Made by a program: the position numbers and the translations under genes. The notes under the pieces are model-generated. The model did not search any database. It was not told where the DNA came from and saw nothing but the letters and a program-made list of their open reading frames with translations. From positions 868,001 to 932,000 of the forward strand of contig OZ251226.1 of the NCBI GenBank assembly GCA_965240325.2: DNA of 64,000 nt, in the 5' to 3' direction. The number at the start of each line of letters is the position of its first letter. Within the stretch, counting starts at the first letter, position 1. This document shows positions 50,458 through 60,225 of the stretch, piece after piece. The stretch comes from Rebecca billardiae RCC1528. Taxonomy: Eukaryota > Haptophyta.

Positions 50458-53277
50458 TGTTGTATTAATCCCGAATTTCCTCCGTGCACGATTTCTTTTT
50501 CCTCTCCAGGCGCTTGGATCCAACCGCCAGGAGAGGTCGAGTACCAGGTACTACTTGCGGTCGTACCTGCCCTCCCTGAACCGGCACGAGCGCGCTCGGC
50601 CCCTAATCCTATTGCTTTCGCCGCTGTCCGCAGGCGAACGCAAGCCGCCGGGTACGTATGTCCGTTTTCCCCCGGCGCTATTGGTCTAACGACCTATCAG
50701 TTTACTGGTGCCGTTTGCTTTCTGCACCTGTGTGGGACGACTCCCGCACCGCCCGCTCGTCCGCACGGACGGCGCTGCTGACGACGTCCGCAGGGACACT
50801 GTGATAAGCCCCTGCGTGACCGGGGAACTGGTAAGGCGGAATAAACATCATGAGCTCAAGCGTGTGAACCCACGTACCGCCGGGCATGGCCCATCCAGCC
50901 GGTCGCAGCGCCGCGGGTGTCGCGACGAACGCGCGGGCAATGATGCTCGCGTGCAGCGCGCTCTGCATCGAGCAGCCGAGTGAAAGCGCGCTGATGAACC
51001 AGATGCCCACGCACGGCGTGGTGTACGAGTTCGGTGACTACCAGAAGGACATCCGTTACGCAACCTCGAATGTCCTCCGCCTGCAGGGCGGCTGCGCGCG
51101 CGGTACGAACCGCGCGAGCATTGACGTGCCCGCGTGTGGCACTTGCGGTGACGACACCGCGGCGGGGGCCTGGATGGTCCTCGTGATCGACAACGTCGAG
51201 CACGAGCTCGATGATGATGGGAATGGCAACGATGCCTACCCTTCACGGCATCCGCTGAGACCGATGCTGCGAGCGCCCCGACCATCCTCACGAGAGGACA
51301 GCTGGACGGGGCGCGAGGTGCTGCTCGATGACGGGCAGCAGCAGGTGATACACTCAAAGGACGTGTACATCATTGATGAGCGGTCGCTGGTCGAGGGGAG
51401 GCACACTCCATTCGCGGCCAGCGATGACAATGCCGAGCCCGAGACTGAGCTGGGGGACGCCGCTGACGGCGAGCTCACCGGCGAGGGCGAGGAGCATTTT
51501 GAGATTGAGGACGGCGCGGCCGATGACGGCGGCGCTGCTGCTCATGACGACGGGGGCGCGGCGAGCGAAGCTGCGCAACCGAGCGCCGACGGCGATGACG
51601 CCGGAGGCGATGACGACGCACGAGCTGGTGAGTCCGCGGCGCCCGAGCTGCCGCGCGACTACGACCCGATGCGACGAGACCGAGCGAGGCGGAGCAGACC
51701 CGCCGCGCAGACGGTGCAGGCTGTTGTGAAGGCGCTCCCTGGCATGCGCCAGGCTGGGCGCGTGTGGTACCTACACTTGCGTAAGTGTTTGCTCGAACAT
51801 GGGTTCGAGCCGTGCCCGAGCGCGCCGTGCATCTACTCGAAGGCTGTCGATGGCGGCTACGTGTTCGTCGGTCACTTTGTCGACGATCTGCTGATAATGA
51901 ACATCTCGAAGGACAAGAACGCGTTGGACGCGCTGATGACGGCGTTGCTGACGCACTACGAGATGCAGGGCACGGACTGCCTGAGCAAGTTCCTTGGCGC
52001 CGAATTTGAGACCACGGTGGACGGACTTTTTACCCACCTGAACCAGTACATCGGTGATGTGTGCGAGCGCTTCCACCTGAGTGGAGAGCGCCACCCACCG
52101 ACCCCCGAGTGCAGCGAGACGCGCGAGATCCCCCGCCCGCTGCAAGCCCTCCTGCTGCGCGCTGACCGCCAGCACTACCAGGAGATGACCGGTGCCCTCA
52201 TGTACTGCATGACGACGTGTCGCCCCGATATCGCACACGCCGTGAACATGCTGGCACGCCGGATGTCCAATCCCCGGCTCTACGACTTGACCGCCGCGAA
52301 GCGCACGCTCCGATACTTGCTCGGCACGCGTCGGCGCGGCATCCTGTTCCGGCACGCGACGCACGCACAACACCCTGATTTGGTGGCGTACGCGGACTCG
52401 GACTGGGCGAACGATCGTGAAGATCGACGTTCTACGACGGGATACCTTGTTATGTACAACGGGGTCCCGATCTCGTGGCACAGCGGACTGCAGAGCGTGG
52501 TCGCGTTGTCTACGTGCGAGGCGGAGTACATCGCGCTGAGCGAGTGCTGCCGCGAGGTGATCTACCTGCGCGACCTGGTGACGTTTTTGAACGAGCCGGT
52601 CGTGGAGCCCACGACGGTGATCTACGAGGATAACCAGGGCACGATCGATTTGACGAACAACCCGGTGCACCACAAGCGCACCAAGCACATTGACGTGAAG
52701 TACCATTTCACGCGGCGCGCGCAAGCCGACGGCGCCGTGCTGATCCAGAAGGTGCCGACCGACGACAACCGGTCCGACATCATGACCAAGGCTACCGCGA
52801 CGAGTACTTTTTTCAAGCACGTCGTGGCGATACTGCATGCTGTTCCACCACCTCCGCCGCCTTCGGCATGATGTCGAGGGGGGGTGTTGTATTAATCCCG
52901 AATTTCCTCCGTGCACGATTTCTTTTTCCTCTCCAGGCGCTTGGATCCAACCGCCAGGAGAGGTCGAGTACCAGGTACTACTTGCGGTCGTACCTGCCCT
53001 CCCTGAACCGGCACGAGCGCGCTCGGCCCCTAATCCTATTGCTTTCGCCGCTGTCCGCAGGCGAACGCAAGCCGCCGGGTACGTATGTCCGTTTTCCCCC
53101 GGCGCTATTGGTCTAACGACCTATCAGTTTACTGGTGCCGTTTGCTTTCTGCACCTGTGTGGGACGACTCCCGCACCGCCCGCTCGTCCGCACGGACGGC
53201 GCTGCTGACGACGTCCGCAGGGACACTGTGATAAGCCCCTGCGTGACCGGGGAACTGGTAAGGCGGAATAAACATCA
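50458..53277 (+). mobile_element. Copia-type LTR retrotransposon, internally deleted
   Basis: Two 393-bp LTRs (50458-50850 and 52885-53277) begin TGTTG, end ACATCA and appear identical. They are flanked by a 5-bp target duplication (TAATA at 50453-50457 and 53278-53282). A purine tract (GAGGGGGG) precedes the right LTR. The insertion is therefore recent. The inner region is only about 2.0 kb, against about 4 kb for a full Copia element. Confidence 0.95.
50886..52871 (+). CDS. deleted Copia pol polyprotein (RT palm and RNase H)
   Basis: 661-residue uninterrupted frame inside the LTR pair. The first ~130 residues are unrecognised (possibly gag-derived). VLLDDGQQQVIHSKDVYIIDE matches the segment after the integrase core. 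An acidic linker follows. The reverse transcriptase starts only at its VVKALPGMRQAGRVWY block (equivalent to LYGLKQAPRAWY) and includes the FVDDLLIM active site (FVDD for YVDD). RNase H has AYADSDWA, LSTCEAEYIAL, EDNQGTI and KRTKHIDVKYHFTR. The gag zinc knuckle, protease, integrase core and RT fingers are missing, yet the frame is continuous. It is probably a non-autonomous deletion derivative. Confidence 0.88.
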   Translation: MAHPAGRSAAGVATNARAMMLACSALCIEQPSESALMNQMPTHGVVYEFGDYQKDIRYATSNVLRLQGGCARGTNRASIDVPACGTCGDDTAAGAWMVLVIDNVEHELDDDGNGNDAYPSRHPLRPMLRAPRPSSREDSWTGREVLLDDGQQQVIHSKDVYIIDERSLVEGRHTPFAASDDNAEPETELGDAADGELTGEGEEHFEIEDGAADDGGAAAHDDGGAASEAAQPSADGDDAGGDDDARAGESAAPELPRDYDPMRRDRARRSRPAAQTVQAVVKALPGMRQAGRVWYLHLRKCLLEHGFEPCPSAPCIYSKAVDGGYVFVGHFVDDLLIMNISKDKNALDALMTALLTHYEMQGTDCLSKFLGAEFETTVDGLFTHLNQYIGDVCERFHLSGERHPPTPECSETREIPRPLQALLLRADRQHYQEMTGALMYCMTTCRPDIAHAVNMLARRMSNPRLYDLTAAKRTLRYLLGTRRRGILFRHATHAQHPDLVAYADSDWANDREDRRSTTGYLVMYNGVPISWHSGLQSVVALSTCEAEYIALSECCREVIYLRDLVTFLNEPVVEPTTVIYEDNQGTIDLTNNPVHHKRTKHIDVKYHFTRRAQADGAVLIQKVPTDDNRSDIMTKATATSTFFKHVVAILHAVPPPPPPSA

Positions 53278-53284
53278 TAATAAT

Positions 53285-53444
53285 ACTAACTCACTAAGCA
53301 GAATAAGAGACGCACACAGTGTCGGCACACAGCTCAGGCAGGCGAGATCACCAGGCAACAGTGAACAGCCGTATCTCGCCTGCCTGAGCAGAGTGAGCTG
53401 TACGATATATGCATGTGCGTCTCTTATTCTTAGTAAACTGTAAA
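53285..53444. mobile_element. family E foldback element
   Basis: The left part (AGAATAAGAGACGCACACAG...GCTCAGGCAGGCGAGAT) is mirrored by ATCTCGCCTGCCTGAGC...TGTGCGTCTCTTATTCT with a short centre near 53355. It abuts the Copia target duplication. Solo family E ends occur at 11524, 41460, 50131, 57757 and, partially, 62148. Confidence 0.85.
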
Positions 53445-53482
53445 GTATCGCACCAGAAAGTAAGGAGCAAATAACGGCAGGC

Positions 53483-54410
53483 GGACATAAGCAGCGGGCG
53501 AATCCGGTGCCAGGAGGGACTGACGGTCCGGACTCGCTCACACGGAGCCCGGCCGTCTGGGTCGCGGATCTCCGATCTGTGAAAACTGAAAGCTCGCAGA
53601 ATGGCGCTCTTCGCGGTAGATTGAGCATGCCGCCCGCAGTGAAGCTTCAACTGGTCAGAACCAGCCGGGTACGGCCAATGTAAGCGTTGGCCGTTGGGCA
53701 GGACGAATCGAGCGCCGATGCACGCTCCCCGAGGCCGGCTGGCTGGCTACTGTGGCCTCCTTGCACAGCATTCGCACGGCGTGCACGGGCGCCGGTCTGG
53801 GCCCGACCCGCCATCGCGGGGACTTTCGGGTGGAAAGGGTGGCGTGTATGCAGGCACGCGAGTGTGAGCACGTATGCCCCCGTACTACATGGATACACCG
53901 GTACTTGGCGAATCAAAGAGCCCCTAGACGAATCAGTCTACGAGCTCCCGCACGAGTCGCTCACTACCGGTGTATTCATGTAGTACGGGGGCATACGTGC
54001 TCACACTCGCGTGCCTGCATACACGCCACCCTTTCCACCCGAAAGTCCCCGCGATGGCGCGCACGAGAGCTCCCTGATAATGGTGCTCGTGCAGAGTCGG
54101 GTCGGGCCCAGACCGGCGCCCGTGGCCGCGTGCACGCCGTGCGAATGCTGTGCAAGGATGCCACAGTGGCCAGCCAGCCGGCCTCCGGGGAGCGTGTATG
54201 CGCTCGTCTCGTCCTGCCCAACGCTTACATTGGTCATACCCGGCTGGTTCTGACCAGTTGAACCTTCACTGCGGGCGGCACTGCTCAACCTACCGCGCGA
54301 ATGAGCGCCATTCTGCGTTCTGCGATCGAGTTTTCACAGGGGCTCCGGGTGAGCGAGTCCGGACCTCCCGGGCTCCCGGACTCACTACTGTACGCCCACT
54401 GCTTATGTCC
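53483..54410. repeat. long inverted repeat, arms about 425-440 bp
   Basis: The left arm (53483-53907) and right arm (53970-54410) are inverted copies, differing by small insertions and substitutions; matched landmarks include GTTGGGCAGGACGA and CCCCGTACTACATG. The loop is about 60 nt. The right arm ends at the start codon of the secreted-protein gene (54405), so that gene's upstream region is duplicated in inverse. Confidence 0.9.
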
Positions 54411-55304
54411 ACACGCGGCTGGCACGCCCGTTCAGGGTGGCCGGTGGCCGTCCTCGCCGCGGCGACCCTCGTGGCCGCGACCCCTCCTACACCCCCTCCG
54501 TGGCCGGACTGGCAAGTGCCGCACGTCTTCCACGTCGCCGGCCACGCGACGGAGATCACGCTGCCGCGGACAGATGCCATTCGCCCCGGAGCCATCGTGC
54601 GCTGGCTCAGCCCAGCGTCTGGACGGTACAATTGGGAGGGCATCAAGCTGCCGACCTCGTGCGAGGAGGCGATACCTCTCTCGTACACCATCGGTGACGA
54701 CCTGCGCGTCTCCTTCCCGGCCTCGGAGCGCAGCCGCCGCGGGTGGCAGCTGTGCGTGCAAGGCGGCGGTCAGGACTGGTCGATCGAGCCGGACGTGGTG
54801 GTCGACGTGGGCGGGATGGCCTGGTCGGTAGGCGACCACAGCTTCCCCTCCGTCGGGCGTGCATTTCGTCTGAATCTGGAAGGAACCGTCTTCCCCGGGG
54901 ACAGGGTGCGCTTCGTCCTCGCCTCCGCCCAGGGTGGCGCCAACTGCTCCGACGTCGCGCCGGGCAGCGAAGAGCTCAGCGCGACAACGAGGGCTCCCTA
55001 TATTTGGAGCGGGGCCTTCGAGAGCGCGACCTTCGTGTTCGAATCCCCGCCTGGCTCGCCTGAGGTCACCCCCCTCTTCATGTGCTACGCGACCAAGGGG
55101 AGCGAGTTTGTGCCCCAGTATGGCGGCAGCCCCGCCCTGTTTCTCTTTCAAGCCTACCCGCCCACGAGGGCCGTGCTTGACAAGCACTACCCCGGCACCC
55201 CAGATTCAGTCAGCGTGCGCAGGGTCGGCTCGCTGCCCCCCCGCGACTGGACCATTTGGAAGGAGCTCGCAGAGCAGGCCGGGATCGCAAAGACGGAGCT
55301 GTGA
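54405..55304 (+). CDS. secreted or lumenal protein, unknown function
   Basis: 299 residues from the Met at 54405; the frame is open from 54150, but the upstream part lies inside the inverted repeat. Residues 1-27 look like a signal peptide (basic start, hydrophobic VAVLAAATLVAA core, then a Pro-rich cleavage region). The mature part is beta-rich, with regularly spaced Trp, Gly and Asp and four Cys (for example CEEA, LCVQGG, NCSD, FMCY), consistent with disulfides. The composition is not low-complexity. It ends in ...WTIWKELAEQAGIAKTEL. No family was recognised. Its promoter is adjacent to, or formed by, a long inverted repeat. Confidence 0.65.
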   Translation: MSTRGWHARSGWPVAVLAAATLVAATPPTPPPWPDWQVPHVFHVAGHATEITLPRTDAIRPGAIVRWLSPASGRYNWEGIKLPTSCEEAIPLSYTIGDDLRVSFPASERSRRGWQLCVQGGGQDWSIEPDVVVDVGGMAWSVGDHSFPSVGRAFRLNLEGTVFPGDRVRFVLASAQGGANCSDVAPGSEELSATTRAPYIWSGAFESATFVFESPPGSPEVTPLFMCYATKGSEFVPQYGGSPALFLFQAYPPTRAVLDKHYPGTPDSVSVRRVGSLPPRDWTIWKELAEQAGIAKTEL

Positions 55305-56264
55305 GCACCGTCACATCGTCGGCGCTCGTCCGCTCGCCGCGCAGTCGCGCGCCGCCATGCGCGCAAGGGGGCGCCGGCCCGCCGTCGAGCACAGCAGCGG
55401 GCGCGTCCGTGGCCCAGCTGCGCAGCGCGCGGAGACTTTTCGACCAGCTTTGAATCGCGGCAGCTTGAGTCAGCTACCAGCATCTGGGCACGCACCAGGG
55501 CCACGCGTGCAGGGCCCGCGAGCTCATGCGGGCTGGCCGGCGCAGATGGATCATGCGCGGCGCCAACGGCAACGGTTACGGCAACCGGCCCTTAGAACTA
55601 GTCACTACTTGAAGCCGTGGCGAAGGCCCGCGCGCGCTCGGAGTTGCCAGTCGCCCAGTCGGTGCCAGGTCCGTGACGTAGTCGTATGTCATCACCACTC
55701 AACGACATCACTTATTACCGACGTCGTAATTTACGTTGCCATCATCGGACCGAGTGACCGAGTCATCGTCGTTATCATCACGGCCGGTTAGTAGCGCATA
55801 TTCGCCGGCGGCACGGTTGACCGTGACGGTCCGACGGACACTCGGGACAGACTGACGAGACTAAGTCTGAGTCGTTACGAGTGCCTACGACTACAAGAGT
55901 CACTTGACCGACCGACGTCCGTCGGACGGGTGTCAGCCCTCAGGGGCATGCGTTGTAGTACCACGGAGCGGCGCCGGGCCTGAATCCGAGCTACGCGCCA
56001 CGCTGTTATGGAATATGGCTAACTATCGAGCGACGAGGAACAGCCGGCCGAATCAGGAGTGCCAGCGGCAGCAATCGCCTTCACGGGCTTTGCCACGACC
56101 CACGTCGTACGGTCGTATCTCATTCTCTGCTTGGCGGGCGGATGCCGCCGGGCCCAGGCCCGCCCGGGTCGGGCCGCCCTCGCCCCCGGGGTGCGAGGGA
56201 CTGCGCTGCCATGATGGCAGCGCAGTCTGCGCAGCCGTCGAGGCGCCATCGCCCGGCCCGAGCC
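55305..56264. other. intergenic, convergent 3' ends
   Basis: Between the 3' ends of the secreted-protein and GT92-like genes. AT-richer in the centre (55680-55800). No gene, family repeat or structured element was recognised. Confidence 0.4.
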
Positions 56265-57716
56265 TCACGTCGCCACGGAGCGTTGCCACGCGGCCGCAGC
56301 CCGGCATCGCTGCCGCACCGCGGACGCGAGCGGCGCTGGCTCGAGCGAGTCGCACGTGCCCGCCATGGCGCGCGCGAACGCCTCCGTCCTGTCCGCGAGC
56401 GCGCCTGCGAGGTAGGCGTCCGTAGTGCGCTCAGCGCGCGCGTCGACCGCGCGCGCGAGCTGCGCGCGGTACGACTGCTGCCGTGGCGCGCCGCCGCGCG
56501 CGCCGCCCGGCGGCTCCACGCACGAGGCCGTCGCGTTCTCCCACACGAGCGGCGCGTCGCAGCCGCCGCCGGCGGACGTGAAGTAGCCCACGGCCCAGCC
56601 GCGCCGCTCGATGCGCTCGATCTCCGCGTCGGACGTCGCGTGGTAGTGGTTCACCGCCGCGTGCGAGAAGTCGAGCGCGCAGCAGCCCGCGCCCGCGACC
56701 GAGCAGCCGACCAAGCCCGCGGTGAGCCGCACCTGGCGCGCGCCCCTGCGCTGCAGCTTGTGCAGGCCCATCGGCCGCTCGCCACGGCGCGCCATGGTCT
56801 TGACCTGCGCGTTGACGAGCGCGCAGCCCGCCTCGCGCCGCGCCTTCGTCCCCGCGCGCGGCGCGCACCAGGCCACCCCGACGGGCACGTGACAGCAGCT
56901 CTCGTCCGTCACGTGCGTCTGCGCGCGCATCGCGGCGACCGTGCGCAGCGGCGCGTCCGCGCGCGCCGGCTGCTCCGAGCCCGGCGCGCGCTGCCGGCCG
57001 ACGAAGCGCTGGTTGACGAGCGCCGCGGCGACGGGCGGCCCGGGCACGCGCTCGAGCAGCAGCGCGAGCTGCGGAAGCGTCCACGCGCTCGGCGCGCGCA
57101 GAACGAGCAGCTCGTCCACGTCCACGTACAGCAGCCACTCGACCGAGCCGTCGCCGTGCACCGCGTCCGCGTTGTACGCGCCGATCTGCGCGTACGACGG
57201 GTGGTCGCGCGAGCTCCACGCGGTGTGCACGACGAGCCCCGCGCGGACGAACGGGGCGAGCGCGCGGCGCATCGGCGCCAGCTCGGCCTCGGACGCGCCG
57301 TTGTCGAAGACGAACACCTTGGCCGCGCGCAGCACCGCCAGGTAGTAGGAGGCCCACTCGCCGATCCGCTCCGCCTCGTCGCGGGTGATGCAGACCACGC
57401 CGACGCGCGGGAGCCTGGCGCCGCGCGCGATGGTCGCGTTCTGCGCCCACACATGCCGCGCGGCCGCCGCATTGAGGGCGTGCGGGGTTGGCATCCAGCG
57501 TGGCGCGCGCGCGGGCGCATACGCGCCCGCCGCGCCCGGCCGGCGGAAGTTGCCAGCGCCGCCGACCCAGCGGTACGGGGGACCTGCTGCCATCTGCGGC
57601 CGCGGCTGGAAGCGGCCTGGCTGGAGGTGCGCTGGCCGCGCTGCAATGAGTGCGGCCACCGCCCACAGGGCGCCGCGCGCACGATCGCCGCGCATGGGCC
57701 TGGCGCGGCGGCCCAT
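56265..57716 (-). CDS. glycosyltransferase, GT92 (DUF23)-like
   Basis: 483 residues, single exon. A basic N-terminus followed by a hydrophobic run (ALWAVAALIAA, about 16-26) predicts a type II Golgi anchor. The catalytic landmarks are VGVVCITRDEAERIGEWASYY (about 105-125), VFVFDNGAS (about 135), and YVDVDELL with the DxD-type motif at 199-201. NHYHATSDAEIERIERRGW appears later as in GT92 proteins. Eight or more Cys in the C-terminal half fit a lumenal domain. GT92 enzymes transfer hexoses (often galactose) to N-glycans or polysaccharides. The exact acceptor is unknown. Other inverting GT-A families remain possible. Confidence 0.78.
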   Translation of the reverse strand: MGRRARPMRGDRARGALWAVAALIAARPAHLQPGRFQPRPQMAAGPPYRWVGGAGNFRRPGAAGAYAPARAPRWMPTPHALNAAAARHVWAQNATIARGARLPRVGVVCITRDEAERIGEWASYYLAVLRAAKVFVFDNGASEAELAPMRRALAPFVRAGLVVHTAWSSRDHPSYAQIGAYNADAVHGDGSVEWLLYVDVDELLVLRAPSAWTLPQLALLLERVPGPPVAAALVNQRFVGRQRAPGSEQPARADAPLRTVAAMRAQTHVTDESCCHVPVGVAWCAPRAGTKARREAGCALVNAQVKTMARRGERPMGLHKLQRRGARQVRLTAGLVGCSVAGAGCCALDFSHAAVNHYHATSDAEIERIERRGWAVGYFTSAGGGCDAPLVWENATASCVEPPGGARGGAPRQQSYRAQLARAVDARAERTTDAYLAGALADRTEAFARAMAGTCDSLEPAPLASAVRQRCRAAAAWQRSVAT

Positions 57717-57756
57717 GCGCGTCGATGTGCTCGGGCCAACTGTGGTTCTCGGTTAC

Positions 57757-57808
57757 GGTACAGTTTACTAAGAATAAGAGACGCACACAGCTCAGGCAGG
57801 CGAGATTG
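57757..57808 (+). repeat. family E end
   Basis: TACAGTTTACTAAGAATAAG, AGACGCACACAGCTCAGGCA, GGCGAGAT. It lies 15 bp upstream of the EsV-1-7 repeat gene's ATG, so it may form its 5' UTR or promoter. Confidence 0.85.
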
Positions 57809-57822
57809 ACGCCCACGCCCAG

Positions 57823-59775
57823 ATGAGGAGCCCCAAGTGCGATCATGCCGGCTGCACGACGGTGCCATCATTCGGCATGCCAGGCGACACGGGCGCCAGC
57901 CGCTGTGCTCAGCACAAGCTGGCTGGCATGGTCGATGTGAAGAGTCGCAAGTGCAATCATGCCGGCTGCACGACGTGGCCATCATACGGCATGCCAGGCG
58001 ACACGCGCGCCAGCCGGTGCGCTGAGCACAAGCTGGCCGGCATGGTCGATGTGAAGAGTCGCAAGTGCAATCATGCCGGCTGCACGACGTGGCCATCATA
58101 CGGCATGCCAGGCGACACGCGCGCCAGCCGGTGCGCTGAGCACAAGCTGGCCGGCATGGTCGATGTGGTGAACCGCAAGTGCGGTCATGCCGGCTGCGCG
58201 ACACGGCCATCATACGGCATGCCGGGCGACAAGCGCGCCAGCCGGTGCGCTGAGCACAAGCTGGCCGGCATGGTCGATGTGAGGAACCCCAAGTGCGGTC
58301 ATGCCGGCTGCACGAAGGCGCCATCATACGGCATGCCAGGCGACACGCGCGCCAGCCGATGCGCTGAGCACAAGCTGGCCGGCATGGTGAATGTGGTGAG
58401 CCCCAAGTGCGATCATGCCGGCTGCACGAAGGGGCCTTCATACGGCATGCCGGGCGACACGCGCGCCAGCCGGTGCGCTGGGCACAAGCTGGAGGGCGTG
58501 GTGAATGTGGTGAGCCCCAAGTGCGATCATGCCGGCTGCACAAAACAGCCGTCATGCGGCATGCCGGGCGACACGCGCGCCAGCCGGTGCGCTGAGCACA
58601 AGCTGGCCGGCATGGTCAATGTGAAGAGTCCCATGTGCGATCATGCCGGCTGCACGACGCTGCCATCATACGGCATGCCGGGCGACACGCGCGGCAGCCG
58701 GTGCGCTGAGCACAAGCTGGCCGGCATGGTCAATGTGAAGAGTCCCATGTGCGATCATGCCGGCTGCACGACGCTGCCATCATACGGCATGCCGGGCGAC
58801 ACGCGCGGCAGCCGGTGCGCTGAGCACAAGCTGGCCGGCATGGTCAATGTGAGGAGCCGCAAGTGTGATCATGCCGGCTGCACGAAGGGGCCTTCATACG
58901 GCATGCCGGGCGACACGCGCGCCAGCCGGTGCGCTGGGCACAAGCTGGAGGGCATGGTGAATGTGGTGAGCCCCAAGTGCGATCATGCCGGCTGCATGAA
59001 GGGGCCGCCATACGGCATGCCGGGCGACATTCGCGGCAGCCGGTGCGCTGAGCACAAGCTGGACGGCATGGTCAATGTGACGAGCCGCAAGTGCGATCAT
59101 GCCGGCTGCACGACGCTGCCATCATACGGCATGCCGGGCGACACGCGCGGCAGCCGGTGCGCTGAGCACAAGCTGGCCGGCATGGTCAATGTGAGGAGCC
59201 GCAAGTGTGATTATGTCGGCTGCACGAAGGCGCCGTCATACGGCATGCTGGGCGACGCGCGCCCCAGTCGGTGTGCTCAGCACAAGCTGGCCGGCATGGT
59301 CGACAGAGACAATCTCACCGTGCACAAGCGGCGCAGGCTGGCAGAACACCCAGGCAGCCAGCCAATGCACAACGCCAAGCGACAGCGAGAGCACACCGAC
59401 CTCAGAGCCGCTACTGCACGCGGTGTCGCCATTGGCATTGCACTGCAGCAGTCGCCGCTGCCGCCGCCACTGCCCACAGCCCAAGTCCCGCTCTGGCGCT
59501 CACCTGACGGTGTCACTCACGGCAACGATGTTCACATTGGTGCCGAGCAGGACCTACCGCAGCCGCAGTCGTGCTCGCGGAGCCAAGATGATCCTGCTCA
59601 GCCTTGCGATGCCCGTGGTGGCTTTGCCCGACGAGCAGCTCCAACGTGTGTGCATCAGTCTGTGGTCCCCGTTCCAGACGGTGTTGTCACTGCGCAAAGG
59701 GTCGTTCTCCCACCGGATGATCCTCGGCTGCGTCTGCTTTGCACGGCGACCCTGGTCTCCGACTCCAGCGGCTGA
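57823..59775 (+). CDS. EsV-1-7 repeat protein (13 cysteine/histidine repeats)
   Basis: 650 residues. The first ~497 are 13 tandem 38-residue repeats with the exact spacing C-x4-C-x16-C-x2-H, the EsV-1-7 motif first seen in an Ectocarpus virus and in the brown-algal developmental regulator IMMEDIATE UPRIGHT. The core reads K.CDHAGCT..PSYGMPGDTR.SRCAEHKLAGMV. All 13 repeats keep the three Cys and the His, so zinc binding is likely. Repeats 2/3 and 8/9 are identical or nearly so at protein level, indicating recent unit duplication. The remaining 155 residues include a basic, NLS-like patch (HKRRRL...KRQRE) and a low-complexity tail. A nuclear regulatory role is possible but unproven. It begins 15 bp after a family E end. 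Confidence 0.85.
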   Translation: MRSPKCDHAGCTTVPSFGMPGDTGASRCAQHKLAGMVDVKSRKCNHAGCTTWPSYGMPGDTRASRCAEHKLAGMVDVKSRKCNHAGCTTWPSYGMPGDTRASRCAEHKLAGMVDVVNRKCGHAGCATRPSYGMPGDKRASRCAEHKLAGMVDVRNPKCGHAGCTKAPSYGMPGDTRASRCAEHKLAGMVNVVSPKCDHAGCTKGPSYGMPGDTRASRCAGHKLEGVVNVVSPKCDHAGCTKQPSCGMPGDTRASRCAEHKLAGMVNVKSPMCDHAGCTTLPSYGMPGDTRGSRCAEHKLAGMVNVKSPMCDHAGCTTLPSYGMPGDTRGSRCAEHKLAGMVNVRSRKCDHAGCTKGPSYGMPGDTRASRCAGHKLEGMVNVVSPKCDHAGCMKGPPYGMPGDIRGSRCAEHKLDGMVNVTSRKCDHAGCTTLPSYGMPGDTRGSRCAEHKLAGMVNVRSRKCDYVGCTKAPSYGMLGDARPSRCAQHKLAGMVDRDNLTVHKRRRLAEHPGSQPMHNAKRQREHTDLRAATARGVAIGIALQQSPLPPPLPTAQVPLWRSPDGVTHGNDVHIGAEQDLPQPQSCSRSQDDPAQPCDARGGFARRAAPTCVHQSVVPVPDGVVTAQRVVLPPDDPRLRLLCTATLVSDSSG

Positions 59776-59903
59776 CGCAGGTAGATCCCGCGTCAGCGGC
59801 GGCCGTTCACCGGCTGACCGTCGGCGCGACAGCGCGCGCGGCCCTGAGATGAAAGTGCCAGTTGACTAGATATAACTATACGACTTATTGACTCATCAGA
59901 ATA

Positions 59904-60225
59904 ATGGCCCGCGGTGCAGGGCGGAGCGCGCAGCGTGGAGCCCGCTCCGCGGGCACTAACCACGTTTCAAAAAGATCTTTGATCAAAGAAAAAAGGGACG
60001 GGGGACGATTTTCAGGGCTGGAGGAGACCGTCGAGTTTCGAATTTTGAGACGGCATCATAGAGGTATGGATCCATTCAAGCGAGAAAAGGCGGACGCGTC
60101 CGCTCTTTTGATATAGTCAGAGGAATCAACGAAACCCACTTCCAAGTGTCCGAGGGTGGGTAATTGTGGGTAGACCGTGACCATAGTAAATAAGCACATG
60201 ACCATAGTAAAACAAGCATAGTCAG
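59904..60225 (+). repeat. family C left end
   Basis: TGGCCCGCGGTGCAGGGCGG through AAAAGATCTTTGATCAAAGA, then GGCGGACGCGTCCGCTCTTT and GGGTAATTGTGGGTAGACCG, running to the TTTTACTATGG-equivalent interior. No right end was found downstream in the window. Confidence 0.85.

Noticed and set aside
56142-57809. 555-codon frame antisense to the GT92-like gene
   Set aside because: Shadow of the minus-strand glycosyltransferase; no domain.
57823-59300. CRISPR array suggested by the regular 114-bp repeats
   Set aside because: The period is 38 codons with conserved Cys/His through every unit, and there are no spacers; it is a protein repeat.
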